Made by a program: the position numbers and the translations under genes. The notes beneath the pieces were generated by a model that was not told the origin of the DNA, searched no databases, and worked only from the letters and a program-made list of their open reading frames with translations. A stretch of DNA of 64,000 bases from Rotaria sordida. Its lineage: Eukaryota; Rotifera; Eurotatoria; Philodinida; Philodinidae. Positions 25,501 through 40,965 of the stretch are shown here, piece after piece. The DNA is taken from positions 1 to 64,000 of the forward strand of contig CAJNOL010000539.1 in assembly GCA_905250125.1 (NCBI GenBank), in the 5' to 3' direction. Position 1 is the first letter of the stretch; each line of letters starts with the position of its first letter.

Positions 25501-27971
25501 ATTTATTTTACTTTTGTTGGTGATAATCGATTTCGATTTGATCCACATACAGAACAACGTGTAGGCGATGCATTACAACTACTTGCTGATCGTTTCATAT
25601 ATTGCATAACTGGTGATGTAGCCATATCACGTCTAGTTGTTGAACGTGTAATAACTGTTGGTGATAATGATCGACCTCTTAAACGTGAAGATGATAATGA
25701 TGATAAGCAACGAGAACGTTCATTGAGTAATCGTTGTAAACCTTCTACTTCATTTTTATACATATCACGTTCATCTTCAACATTTTTTAAATGTATATCA
25801 ATTCGAGCTGGAATTGAAAGTTTCTTTGTTGATGAACCAGTTGATACGGATGGAATTGCAGGTTTTGTTGTACGACGACATTTTTGTAATTCATGTAATA
25901 AATCTCTTTCTTTAAATAGAAAGAAAATAAAAATTTTTTATATGAAATATCTCATGTTCGATTTACCATTATGAACAAGTTTCGAAATTCGTCGATGAAG
26001 TTTTGTTTTGTCGGTTTGTATACGATCAACAAGTTCTTGTAAACGAATAAGTTCACTTTGGCATTCAGCATATTGATTTTTAGTTGCTTCAAGTTCTTCG
26101 ATTAAATTTTTCTTGTCCTTATGAAAATAAAAAATAATAATTTACAATTTGATCATTAATTTACGAACATCAACAATCAAGACTTTATTTTAAATTAGTT
26201 ATAAGAAAATTTTACAAAAGTACTCGACGTTAATCAATGTCGTCTTATTATTTTAGATTAGATTACATCTGAAATTTCATAAAGTCATGAGCTTTAATAA
26301 TTCGTTTCAGTTGACAACTACGACTACTATTTTATATTAATTTGATGAGAATGAAGAACATCATAGACAACTTTGAAACTTTCAGAAAGATTGAAAGTGC
26401 AAAAGAACTCTATTGTCTTTTTGCTGTTGAATGACTTAGACTAATATTATTTCTACTCTATATGTCCAGTAAGATATTTTGAATAAGAAGTATTTATAAT
26501 TAAAATTTGTCTTTGATCAAGATGATACTTAAGTTCAAAATGACCAACAGACATTTACAGATATTCAATAAAAACATTTCGAAGAAAATAAATATCTGCA
26601 AAAAGTATATGGTAATATTGTCATTTACTATTGCTTCTCATCAGTTATACAACTTCGTTTATCTTTAATCATGAATCGAAAAAGCAAACAAAATCGTTCA
26701 GAAGGACAGTAACAATGAACACTTCACTTTTACCGTTCAACATTTATTGTACTAGTGATGCGGATAATGCGTTCATTGTTAAAATCATAGAGTACTATTT
26801 TGTTTACTTTGTCAATGAATGATTATAAATGCTAGAGGTTTGAAAAGAAAGTCGAATTATTTTGACGAGAAGCAAAAATAATGGAGAAGATCATAACAGG
26901 TTTATTTTTTTTTTCGGACACTTTTCTCTTTCATTATTTCATGTCATCCATTAGTGGCTATAGAAAAAAAGAACCTAATACGTCTTCTTTTTCTATGTTT
27001 AAAAATGATTAAATATTTAAAAAAAAACCTAAATCGATAGAGATACATGTTTACTACTCTTAAATGAATAATGTATGCAATTAATATTTAATCTTATATA
27101 CTTCTTAATTTCAATTAAAAAACAATTAAGAAATATTTTTAATAAGAACATACTGTTGTTAAATGATGAACTTTATTATCAAGCGCTTGCATTTCACGAT
27201 GATTTTGTTCTATTTCCATCTTGAATAAAACGAATAAAATTAAAATAAAAAAAAAACTTCATTCAGATATATGTAAATTTTAAATTACTTTAGCTTCTGT
27301 TAATTCTCGATCAGCTGCTTCAACAGTATATTGTTTATCAGCTTGAACTTTTCGTGCAAGACGATCAATATCTTTAAGATCTCGAAGAAGATCGTCATTT
27401 TTCAGACGTTCCTCAAATTGTTTATTTGATAAATCACGTTTTAGATCAATTAATTCTTGAAGACGTCCTTTTAATGTACGATTTTCTTCACTTAAAACCT
27501 CAATCTATTTTTTTTTTAATAATAAACAATGAAAATTGTTTAATGAGAGTAAATTTAAAAAGATATCTATATTTATATTTACCTGTGCATTTTGATGAGC
27601 AATGACCTCCTCATTACGTTTTAGTTTTGCTTCAAGTGTAAATAAATCAGACGAACGATTACCATCACATCGACGTTGAAGTCGCTCAGTTTCTCGATCG
27701 CGATGTCCAACCTATAAAAGAATGTCGAAAAGTTTAATTTACAAAAAAAGAAAGAGAAAAGAAAAGGTCAAAAAATTCTCTGAATACAAACCTGATGAAT
27801 ACTTGATGAACGAAATGGAAGTGTTCCATTTAAACTCGTTTTCGATCGTGATAAAGGACGATGAGGATAATTAGACGGTAATGCTGATGTTGTCATTGTT
27901 CTCATCAATGTTGAAACAGTATGAGCATTGTGTAAATCGGTAACCGGGCCACTACGTCGTGAAGTGTACAT
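19582..27971 (-). CDS. CEP135: CEP135/TSGA10-family centriolar coiled-coil protein (Bld10 homologue)
   Basis: Centriole/basal-body coiled-coil protein of the CEP135 (Bld10)-TSGA10 family, which stabilises the cartwheel and centriole wall. Twenty-one exons were read: 27792-27971, 27583-27711, 27289-27504, 27154-27219, 25967-26117, 25512-25909, 25357-25455, 24538-24627, 24422-24484, 24254-24368, 24126-24203, 23789-24056, 23523-23733, 23288-23456, 22541-22651, 21225-21410, 20753-21165, 20568-20672, 20409-20516, 19814-19889 and 19582-19725. All keep frame except across the assembly gap at 24230-24239. They give about 1125 residues. Diagnostic segments are AADRELTEAK, NVEDERDMYKNEVEGLQRLL, FERLVAEIQGNIKVLTNERD, SILRQVENERD, RLQDELLTLTRENQ and HSLEELITSLREKEYQIQIQ, followed by a Ser/Pro-rich tail. 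The protein begins at a position matching about residue 230 of human CEP135, so the canonical N-terminal domain is absent or encoded by an unrecognised upstream exon. Confidence 0.85.
19921..20371. repeat. MITE-like element built on a 31-bp minisatellite, in a CEP135 intron
   Basis: The ends are inverted: TTTAGACCTGCGACAG at 19921-19936 and its near-complement CTGTCGTAGGTCTAGA at 20356-20371, flanked by TATA on both sides, which suggests a TA or TATA target duplication. The left half is a tandem array (about 19970-20185) of seven diverged 31-bp units of the form GAGAACTGGGTACAATGA-ATAGTTCTCTTTG, each itself partly palindromic (GAGAACT/AGTTCTC). A third internal copy of the end motif lies at about 20202. 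The element makes up about 450 of the 519 bases of the intron. Confidence 0.65.
24230..24239. other. Assembly gap (10 N)
   Basis: Ten N in the region between two CEP135 exons. Reading frame fails across this point (phase 1 in, phase 0 out) and about 25 residues conserved in the family are missing, so real sequence including an exon is probably collapsed here. The N run is likely a fixed-length placeholder. Confidence 0.8.
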
Positions 27972-30900
27972 GTCTCCTTCGGTACTTATATTTCTTCTTT
28001 TCTTTCTTCGTCACCTACCCCCGCACGTACGTAGATCAGTACAGACTGTCAAATTCTCATCCCACGATTTCCCTTAGGGAATCTATGATATGTCTTCTTT
28101 TCTCGTTCACGTTTGATTTTTTGTCTAGATGAAAATTAAACAAAATAAGCAAAGAAATAGAAAAGGAAAAAAAAAATGAAATTGAAAATTGGTTTTTTGT
28201 TTTTTTTTTTTCTTTTCATACATGACGCAGACACATACACGAACTTATATAAAATTGTGGTTTACAAAAAAAAAAAGTTGAGTGGATGGTTGAGAGTAAA
28301 GAGTAGTGAATTTTAATATGTTTAAGAAAAAGATTGAGGACAAAGAGTAGTATGAGAATAAAAGAAAGAACAGAAGAAGAAGAAAAAAGAAAAAGAAAAT
28401 GCGACCACCAAATAAAAAACAACATTTTCATCATGTGGATGACGTTTGGCGTTATTATTAATAGTCACAACGATTGTGGCCATGAAAGACAAACTTTGTG
28501 GCTTGCGGTCGCATAACAAAAGAAAAAAAGACATAGCTTTCTTTTACAAAAAAAGTGCATATATTGATAATCAGAGAAAATAAATATGCCACATATTACG
28601 AACATTACACATAAGTAAACTTCACAGTTTACTGATGTTGTAATCGACTCAATATCTTCTATATTAAAGAAAAAAAGAAGAGAATATATGCAAGAGATTG
28701 ATGAACATAGAAAAGAACAAACGCGTTAAAGGCACAGAGTGCCCTCGCATGACAGTAAAAAAGAAAGCGAAAAGGAGCGCTCGTGTACTCATACAAGCTG
28801 ACTGCTTCTATGATGTCATTTGATAGAGAATTTTTTGCGTCTTTTAACTACACACATTCCATTAAGATTTACAACTTTTCTTTTACACTTGAAATGAAAG
28901 ACGAGGACAAACGAGAATATATAGAATAGAGAAAGAAATTGGCTTCTCTCATTGTCGTTCTTCTTCTATTCATTTCAATGTATGTCATAGTTATTACGTT
29001 CAGTTGCCGTTTTTCTCTTCTTATAACAATCACCAGAAGCAGGAGTAACAGAAAATAAGCAGTCATTCTTTCTGTCATCAAATAATCTTGCTAACATTGG
29101 TATGACATCTGTTTTATCAATATGTATGTGTATGTAAGATGATAATAGCATAAAGAAAAAAAGTAAAATAAAATTCTTTTTCTTTTTTTTTTCCTTATCC
29201 ATAAATAATTCTTGTTATATCGATAAAGACAACAAAACGACGTAGTATTTCATCAATTATTATTACATTTTACATATTTTCTTCGGGTTTTTTTTTCTTG
29301 TTCGTTTTTTTTTTTGGTACTTGATGCTTTACAAGTTCGATCAATTATATATCCAATTTCTTTGTGTAGATAGATCTTTTCTTTGTCTTATGTTATTCCA
29401 TTTGACAAATAGCATCAATTTACAACAAAAAATTCCCTGTACCTGATATTTAAAATTGAAGATTTTTGTAGTGTTCAGTTTCTTCTTTATATACTTTTGT
29501 TTTTTGTTTGGGATTCACTTTCTAATTTATCTGTTACTTATATAATAGAAGAACCATGATTAAAGAATATATCATTAATATGTAATCGTTGATGACAAAA
29601 TTGAATTCAATGTTCATTTTCATCTAAGTTTATTTATATTAATAAAAAAAAACAATATGAGTAAATGTGCCTGTGCCAAATATTTATATAATGAAGTTCA
29701 AATATTGTTCTTTTAACTCTAAAAGTTTCTTATCATTTTCTTGAGATTCCTTTTTGAATAAACGTAATCGGTCAACAAAGTGCATATTCGAAAAAAAAAA
29801 TATATGAATCAGAATTTTCATGTTGTATTTTTTCAACAATATCAAAAGCAAATCTTATTTCATCACTCATCATTATCCTTTATATTATATAATTAAATTG
29901 TTGATGGTATTTAAGCAATTCTTATAGTTTAATATATTATTATCTTTAATATTTCAAATATGCATTACAGCATTTATGTTTTTGAATAACAGATTCTACT
30001 GTAAAAATTGAAATTGAAATACAATGTACAGGTAGAAATTTACATCTGCAGTTGTTGTAAGTGTATGATTTGATCGAATATGAATGTGAAACAGTTTTTC
30101 AAAAAAATTATGAAGATTCAATATCCAATAAATATTTTAATTATATTGATCGAGCCATTTTCGTAATCTAATATAATTTTATTAAAATATTATAGTCATT
30201 AAAAAATCAAATTTTTTAGTTGAGACTCGATGAAAATGAATGCGATGATGTCATAATGTATGAGAGTATCATAAAAATCTTAAAAGAGATCGATCATAAA
30301 TTTAAGTTGAACAATAATGAAATATCTTCATATCAAGTAACATAATGTATGGAACAAAAGTTTTGCATTAATGTTGTCTTTGATGTAACATTGCGATGTA
30401 ATATTGTAGAGATTTGATCCTTTTTTTTTGTTAGAAAAAGCAAAATGTCTAGTACAAAAATATATAAAATGATTTAATCGGAAATATTCCCTGAAGGACA
30501 CAAAGATCTAAGAACAAAAGGTATTAGGAAATACTTCTACAACTTCGATAAGAATTTTTGTATCCAAATACATTTGTTTGACTTGTTTTTATTATCGATT
30601 TTCGATATTTTTCAGCATTATAGATATATATATATATAACTGATCATTACAACAACGCCTTTCGTGTGATATTGAAACAGCTAGTCTAACGTTTAAGAGA
30701 CTGAACGATAAATAATTTGATTAAACAATCAATTTGACGTTTATAGCACAAAAGTAAAGTTTTGTATGAATATATCACAGAGAAGTTGCATCATATTCGT
30801 ATTAATATTTAATAGAGGACTCAATAAACTTTTTTTTTTCATATCAAATGTATAGATCTTCTAATAACTTCTCTTTCGGAGTAGAATTTCGTTTTTTGAC

Positions 30901-32054
30901 CGCAGTCTATAATTTAAAAAAATTGATGATACCATCTTCTATCCTTATCTTTATAAAACTTGGAAAAAAAACAAAATAAAAAGAAAATCTTTCGTATGGT
31001 GTGAAGTATTTTTATAAATTGAAAAAAAATTTGCAAAAGAATTTTTCAATGCTTTTGGTTCCAAGATTTTTATATTCTTCAGAAAACATTTTTCGGTCTA
31101 ATTCTTTTATATAATTTTGCACTAGATATTTTGTTCTTTTTAAGAAGAAAAGGATCAAAACTATACGATATTATATTGCAATGTTATATCAAAACAAAAT
31201 TAATGCAGAACTATGGCCCCATTCATTATATCTATCGGGGTCATTGTGTGATTTTCAACGACTTAAAATATCAATTATTCTAAAGATTGATTAAGCAATA
31301 AGTGAGATTAAATCATTATTATTGCATTTATTGACGAAAGTCAGCGGCGATCATATCTTTTAAGGCTCATTAGCTCAATCAGTAGGCTATTGATCAAGTA
31401 CAAAAAAATCAAGTTCTGAAAGATCTTAAGATTAGAATTTCGAACTTACTGCAAAGCATCTTTTTACACTCGTTCACTAGAGTTTCAGTTAATGACATAG
31501 ATAAGATTTCTCTATGCTAACATCATTTCATTTATGTTGTTGAAATTTACAAAAAATAATGAAGAAAAGCATAGCTAACTTCAGACACAATATTTCTATT
31601 TGAAAAATCGCTAATGAAAATATCCTATTTGTTCATATTTTGTACTTAGTTTAGTTTGATCTGCTGCATTTTGTATAAAGAAAAAACACAAATCAATTAC
31701 AGGAAAAATTTTATGAGTAAAATTTGATTCTCTTAGTTAAGTCTACCATTATGATGTTTTGTGATTTTTCAGTTTTTTGTATTAAAATCTATTCAAAAAA
31801 ACAACTGTCTCAAAAATATCTGTTTATACTATTCAAGAAATGAGATTTTTATAATATCTAATGTCTTCAATATTAACCAACAACAATTTTGTGATCAAAA
31901 ATCATAAAGAATTATTTGCTAGATTCGATTGAATTCATAACTATCTCAAACATTTTGTAATCGAAGGAAAACACTAGTCGTCAAGAATTTAATATTTATT
32001 TAATTTTCAATCATAAAAGAAAAAAAAGATACTGAACAGTTATTATGAAATAAT
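27972..32054. other. Long gene-free stretch
   Basis: About 4.1 kb upstream of CEP135 and downstream of cathepsin D. It begins with a purine/pyrimidine-biased zone (28100-29350, poly-A/poly-T and GAAGAA-type runs) whose open frames are low-complexity artefacts. It then continues as AT-rich sequence. A weak tRNA-like relic is noted at 31363-31455. No gene was supported. Confidence 0.45.
31363..31455 (+). other. Possible decayed tRNA-derived sequence
   Basis: GGCTCATTAGCTCAATCAGT resembles a tRNA 5' end with an A box, and AGAATTTCGAACTTACT about 60 bases later resembles a degenerate B box and T arm. TTGAT/ATCAA could form an anticodon-like stem, but with an enlarged loop. The acceptor stem does not pair well, so this is at best a pseudo-tRNA or SINE head. 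Confidence 0.25.
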
Positions 32055-34878
<2,824 letters not shown>

Positions 34879-35663
34879 TTTGTTTTTTTATTAAAATAGT
34901 ATCTCTAAAAACAGAATAACAAAATCTTGTTATTTATCTATAAGAAATAGTTGGACTGAATTGAGAAGACGCAAAGTGGTGAAATACGATAAGAAAAAGT
35001 TCGCTACATGTTATCATATCTATTTTACTTCGTTATTATCATTATTTACCAACAAATGGAGAAAAAAAAATCCGAGAATAGTTTCGTACAAAGATTACGA
35101 AGGACTTTCTTGGTAAATGAATCATTCTTTATCAAAGTTCATGAAAGCTTTTCTTTTTTTAAAAAGAAAATATTTCTAAGGAGAAACATCTAAATATCTT
35201 TTTGCTATCAATTGTTGCAACTACTTGAACCATCATATTGTAAATTCGATTATTTTTCTATTCTAAAACAAGATGACGATTCTGTACTTTGATCTTTGGA
35301 AAAGAAAAATAAAGAAATATTCAGATTTCAACATAAACTATCCGTGTACAAATATAACGATTATCAGCCGAGATCATTTTTATTTTTCATTGAATTCTAA
35401 TCAACAATGTAGATTTCTCCAATCCATTCTTTTTTGCAGTTGTCGCTGTATCTTCAATAAATCATGCATTCCACTTAAGATTTCTTTTCACAACAGTTTT
35501 CAGATGACATATTACATTTCTACAGCTGAAATTCCAATAAACTAACGAAGGAAGTCTCTCAACTGATTAATCACTTTTAAGTTGAAACTATGTGCACCCT
35601 ATTTGGTTTATGAATATACCGAAAAGAATTCAGGTGTATAACTCATCACTGCTAATGTATTAC

Positions 35664-35873
35664 CTTTTAATGGTATTCTTCAATACAATGCCGTGGTCCT
35701 CTCAGCAACACCAGGAAAGCTGATTTTAGAATTACGCCTTCAAACTTTGCATAGAAACAAGTCTTAACAAGAATAGTTTATTGTGAAAGTTTCACGTAGA
35801 AATTCTATAATCAGCTTTCCTGGTGTTTCTGAGGGTGACCACGGCAGTGTATTGAAAAATACCGTAAAAATAA
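35664..35873. repeat. Foldback (MITE-like) repeat
   Basis: The left arm 35664-35732 (containing CAATGCCGTGGTCC and ACACCAGGAAAGCTGATT) and the right arm 35800-35873 (its reverse complement, AATCAGCTTTCCTGGTGTTT and GACCACGGCAGTGTATTG) pair over about 65-70 bases with few mismatches around a 65-base loop. The loop has further smaller inverted motifs (CAAACTTTGCATAG/GTGAAAGTTTCAC). No coding capacity. Confidence 0.7.
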
Positions 35874-36379
35874 AATATGTCAACAGTGATCAGCTATGAG
35901 CTCAAATGTTTTTTTTGGGATATTCATCATTCATTGGAATCTGCATGATTCACATACTTTCGGCTCAAAACCGATTAATCAATTGAAAGACTTATCTCCT
36001 AAGTCGATCCGTAAAACTTTTTATTGTGCAATCATTTCTGTTACAGAAAATAAGTAATTACAACTATTAAACGTCAGTTTTCGCAAGAAATCTAATTGTT
36101 TTACTGATACAATACATTAAAATTTGGATATATTTGAAACAGATGCATCGAATATAAAAACACTTTAGATCTTTATTGTTCAGCTAAGCCTATAGCGAAG
36201 CAATATTGTCTTGAACTAGGAATATTTTGATTTCCTAGGATATTTTCATACTATCAGAAATTAGTATCTGAAAAAAATACTTGATTGCAATTAATTTCAT
36301 CAGTTTTGGGATATTTAAAGTGCCCAAAATACAAAATTAAAGCAGAACTTTTGTTGCTTCTTTGTATGTGGTTACACAC

Positions 36380-36676
36380 AGCATGACGAGCTGACCAATA
36401 ATATGTGTGTTTTCAATTTTTGTAAAATGAATTTTCAGAGGAAAATTTTCAATTTTTTTATTTCTTTTAAATTTCAAAATTGTTTGTTTCAAATTTAATG
36501 TGAAACAAGTAGTTTTGAAATTTGAAAGGAATTAAACAATAAAAAATTTATTCGTTATCGAAAATTGACCTATATTTCAGAAAAAGTAGGTCATTTGAAA
36601 AAAATTGAAAACTTTTTCCTGCAAAATGATTCCAAAAAATTGAAAACGCACATACTCTTGATTAGCTCATTACGCT
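36380..36676. repeat. Foldback (MITE-like) repeat with internal palindrome
   Basis: The left arm (36380-36460) contains TATGTGTGTTTTCAATTTTT. The right arm (about 36590-36676), read in reverse, contains TATGTGCGTTTTCAATTTTT, and the similarity extends to both ends (AGCATGACGAGCT against AGCGTAATGAGCT). The centre holds a second inverted repeat (AAATTTCAAAATTGTTTGTT against AAATTTCAAAACTACTTGTT). The whole unit could fold into a long hairpin. Confidence 0.65.
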
Positions 36677-38868
36677 CTATATACTCGTATATAAAAAGAA
36701 GAAAAAAAACATTCTTTTAATTTTACATTTTCGACATCTTACAGTTATTTAATCAAAATGAGAATATTACAGTATTAGTATAACAGAAGAAGAAGAATAG
36801 TTTTTTAATATGAATTTTATTTTATTGGTTCAATATTATACTGATGAATATTAATCATTGATTTTTCATTCTATTTTTTCGAGCACAAAAGAATTGTTAA
36901 TGATATAGGATTGTCGTGATATTTTCTATTTAAAGCATCAAAGGATCGATTAAATAATATAAAATCATGTTTATTCTATTGTTTAATTTATTAATAATAA
37001 AATTGCAAAATAAATTTTTGACAAATATCATCAATAATTATTTATGTTCATAAGATGAAGTATCGAAATCGGATAATCACACGCTCAATGTAAAAAATAG
37101 AAAAAGTGAAAACTCAAAGACTAGCGTGATCATAACCGATGATGATTTTATTTGTTTGCTAATATGAACAAAATTGTAAACAATATGATGCTTATTATGA
37201 GATTTTTCGATATGATTTAGAAGACAAATTTAGTTAGTCGATCGAATAATTGATATGTTGTAGGTTAGATTAATAATGAATCTGAAGAAACATAAATTAT
37301 TGAAAAAAAAAATCGTATGAAAAGATCATTTAATATTTCGAATCATGATTGAGTAGAATTATTTTAAAAAAATGGTTTAATGTCAACAGAAAATTGACAT
37401 TTAAGCTGATTAACTAATAATCGAGATTTGACTTATGTATCATGAAATATTTTTTCAATAGTTTAATATTTTTAAAACTAAGAAAAAAGGAAATAGATAT
37501 TATTTATTCTTGTTGTTTCAATAAGAGAATATTTAAAAAGTCCAATTAAGTTATTTGTGAAAGAGTTTTAAATCACACAAAAAAAAGACCTTAAATAAAA
37601 AACTATAAAAATTCTTTATTGTAATTGATAAAGATTTTTAAAAGTGACACAAAACTCGTTCTTTTCTTTTGAAATCTATTATAAACATAGGCAGTGGAAC
37701 ATTTTGAATCTAGAGTAGACTCAACAATCTTTATAAGACTCTCGACAGGTAGTTAAGATTAGGAAAGAATAGATAGACCAATCTATTTATGTCATTCAAA
37801 TGAAAGATAGTTAATACGACTTGTTTCCAACTCATATTTTGCACTGTATAAAGGTAGTATGGCTTCGAAAAAAATTCACCATTTGCACCAAAAAAATGTG
37901 CACTTAAACAAACATGTCAACATTTGTCCTTATTTAACTTCGACTCTCGAAAGAAGTGTTTTCAATTTACTTTACTGAGAACCAGAATTAATAGTGAAGC
38001 AACACTGTTCACAAACAAAAAGGAATGACATTGTAGGTTTGCTCGTTTTGTTGAATATGTTTCATTGACATGTAAGTTTAACCATTGAAAACGAAGAAAA
38101 CTTTCGACAACCTGTAGTTTATTGAAATCGAATTTCTCATACAATTCTTTTTCATTTGTATCGAAGAAGTATTACTTCAAGTCGTTGGTACTGTGAAAGT
38201 CAACATTTAGTCATACAAAATTCAATATTGCCTCAAAAATGTTTTTCAAATCTGTTTCATTATAAAAATGTTACTATTATCTCTCTAACTCGGTGGAAAG
38301 TTTTGACGTTTGTGCAAGAATTTCGATGCACTGCATCTAATGAAACGAGAAATAAATATTTGAGTCTACTCAAGCCTCATGTTTTCGCCATCTATGATCA
38401 TAAATATGAATCCGAACTCAATATTTCGAGTTTCAAGTGTAAAAGTATCAACATTTTAGTTTATGAAAACAAATAACTGAATAGATTATGATTTCTATTC
38501 TAAATAATAAAAAAAACGAAATTTTATATTTCAATATATATATTCGATGTCAGAGTAGATCCAATAGGTTAATACAATAATAGAATAATTTTAATTTGAT
38601 TCAACTATTAGTCTTCTATCTTCAATAGAATAAAGAATCTAATTGGAAACATCTATTGATATTCATTGGAAAGAAAATACATGAAGAATCATGAGAATTA
38701 TTAAACACGAATTTCTTTTTTTGTTTTCATTCATTCGTTCGATGGTAACTATTTATTTTTCAAATGAATGTTTATTATTTTCATCTTCTTGTTTTTTAAC
38801 AGAAAACAATACAACAACAATAAGCGTTCGAATAGAAAACTATCATTGTCGCCGTTGTTAATGACTGT

Positions 38869-39085
38869 TTATAATTTGAGTTTGGTACGACGAAAATGAC
38901 GTCGTTTTGAATTGTATCGAATTGTATTACCCGTACGCATACGAACCTAAGTAATATAAAAAATCATATGATTGAAAATGATTATTATTTTAAAAAATAT
39001 AACTTACCCATTGTGGAACAGGTCGATTTTGTTTTTGTTTTTTGGCAAGAACTTTTTTTATTTTAAGTGTCTTATGTGAAGGCAT
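38869..39085 (-). CDS. RPL39: 60S ribosomal protein L39 (eL39)
   Basis: Two 78-bp exons (39008-39085 and 38869-38946) encode 51 residues, exactly the family length. The sequence [20 protein letters not shown] is followed by [20 protein letters not shown] and [11 protein letters not shown], matching eukaryotic eL39 almost residue for residue. eL39 lies in the nascent-peptide exit tunnel of the large ribosomal subunit. The ATG is directly preceded by a splice-acceptor-like TTTAG, so a 5' UTR intron or a trans-spliced leader is likely upstream. Confidence 0.97.
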
Positions 39086-40659
39086 CTAAATGATTAAAAA
39101 TATATGTAGAAATATATAGAAAAAATGTTTCAATGCTCTCAGTGAAAACTTGGTGATTAGTCAACAGTATATTTCTGTTGGTAGATTTATCATCCTTGAG
39201 CATATTTTTAAAAATTAATCAAAGTTAATATAAATACTTTATATGATCGAAAATTTCAACGATCGAGATGATTAAATATCTGAAATAGATTAACGTAATT
39301 AATTAATAATAATTTTTCTTATCATTATAAATATATTTAATAGTTGTTAATAACTTGTTAAAAAATATTCTATTTTCTCTTAGATAATTTTTAATATACA
39401 ATTTATGTTTTCTTTTGTCTCTTGAAAATAGATATTTTATTCTACTTTCCGAAAGATAGAAAAAGCCTTTTATTATACTAATATAACCAACAAACGATGA
39501 ATGTCGTGCTCGTCAATATTATCTCCAAACCGATCTGTTCGATAATTTACTGTCATTATCCAATTTGCTTCTACAATAAAATAGTCCCTCTATGTTCAGC
39601 GGATAATATTTACCAAATGATAGAGTTGAGATTTTTCATGAATGAAGAAAAAATAACAGAAAACTCTTACTGCTTACAAAATCTAAGCCAAATGTTTTCT
39701 AGAAATTTCTATTATACACAAGAACCTCTTTGTTAAAAGAAAACAACAAATTATGGCTCTTTCGAATTGTATTTCATTGAACCAATCAATTTTCTGTTGC
39801 AATATCCTTGAAAATAAAACTCCATCAAATAAAAATATTATATTAAGTGAAAATTTCATAATAATAATAAGTTTTTGTTTTAGTTAATTTATTTTCACAT
39901 TAAACTGTTAGTTTTGCTTAATTATAGATGTCGCTAGTATCTTACTGTCCTACTATAGTTTTATTTTGATATTACTAAGCCACGTCACAACGCATATTTA
40001 CCATGGAATCGTCGTAAAAAAAGTTATTTAAGAATTTAGTGGTTGAGAAACTATTATTTTTTTGAGAAGATCCAGACTTGAAACATAAGATATGCGTAAC
40101 TGTAGATGTTGGTGAAGAAAATTGTAGACAACGCATTTTTGACAATGTTGAACAACTAAGAAACATCATTAAAACTGAATGACACAAGGTGAGAGTTTGA
40201 AAATGTGTACAATTGATCAACATAATATGAACATGATGATAACTTATGACAGATCAAAATGACAGTCAAATATAGGAATATTGATAACGTGATATTGATT
40301 TACTTCTTTTTGTTGTAATTTTCGGTTTTTAGATTTTAGTCAAGAAAATTGCAAACATTTAATAAAATAACACATAATAATTTTGTTTATTTCTAAATAA
40401 CAGTAGAAACTACAAGAATCACAACTTACAGATATTTACTCATTGGATACTACTATATTTTGCTACTGTTATAAAAAATTTTCTCTCATTGTATATCAGA
40501 ACCACAAAATTTGAAATCATTCAAGTAATTCTAAAGAATCCACTTATACAACTGATATCAGTCTATCGATTATAGCCATACAAAACATATTGCGAAACAG
40601 ATTGAAATGCTATAAGACATTTTTTATCGAAACTTTTATTCAACTCTTCCTTGATGATA
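39086..40659. other. Gene-free stretch, start of the tandem array
   Basis: About 1.6 kb upstream of RPL39. From about 39770 to 39935 it shows weak similarity (ACCAATCAATT near the start, AGATGTCGC near the end) to the flank that separates the inhibitor and BBLN genes in the two repeat units to the right. It may be the remains of an oldest unit. No intact gene. Confidence 0.4.
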
Positions 40660-40916
40660 TATTGATACAATTATTCGAATTAGAAATACCGACGGATAAA
40701 ATTACATCACAAATATTAACATCCAACCAATATTACACGATTTACTTCGATGAAATAGACAAATGACTAAAAAAATTTATGGATATACACATCCTGGTAT
40801 GATAAGTCAATTTGAAGAAATCATAGAATACTTTGAATAACAATCTACTCTATTGCAGATAATTTAGCTACTGTTAAGTCAAATACATCAACAAATGATA
40901 TGCACATTTTCGAATG
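40660..40916 (+). pseudogene. BBLN pseudogene, copy 0
   Basis: Nucleotide-level similarity to exon 2 of the intact BBLN gene (43400-43692) is clear: TTATTCGAATTAGAAAT, GGATAAAATTACATCACAAA, ATAGACAAATGACTAAA, GGTATGATAAGTCAATTTGA and finally ATCAACAAATGATATGCAC. There are in-frame stops (for example CAAATGA where the gene has CAAATGG) and a deletion near 40886 that removes the LLKIEQDM codons. It is non-functional. Confidence 0.75.
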
Positions 40917-40965
40917 AAATTTTTTATTAATAAATTTATGAATGTAAAAAGTCTTTTCTTGTTAT

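Larger units (their letters stand above)
34879..38868. other. Long gene-free stretch with two foldback repeats
   Basis: About 4 kb between cathepsin D and RPL39. Apart from foldback repeats at 35664-35873 and 36380-36676 it is AT-rich with no supported coding region. An open frame of 106 codons at 38156-38476 has no domain, no splice context and no recognisable similarity, and is not called. Confidence 0.45.

Noticed and set aside
28216..29202. Several overlapping open frames on both strands
   Set aside because: They arise from purine/pyrimidine-biased low-complexity sequence (poly-Phe, poly-Ser or poly-Lys/Glu translations) with no splice context or domain.
38156..38476. Open frame of 106 codons on the plus strand
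   Set aside because: No recognisable motif, no exon partners, and similar-length frames are expected by chance in 4 kb of gene-free DNA.
39975..40223. Open frame of 82 codons on the minus strand
   Set aside because: No similarity to the inhibitor or BBLN copies around it and no splice signals that would extend it.
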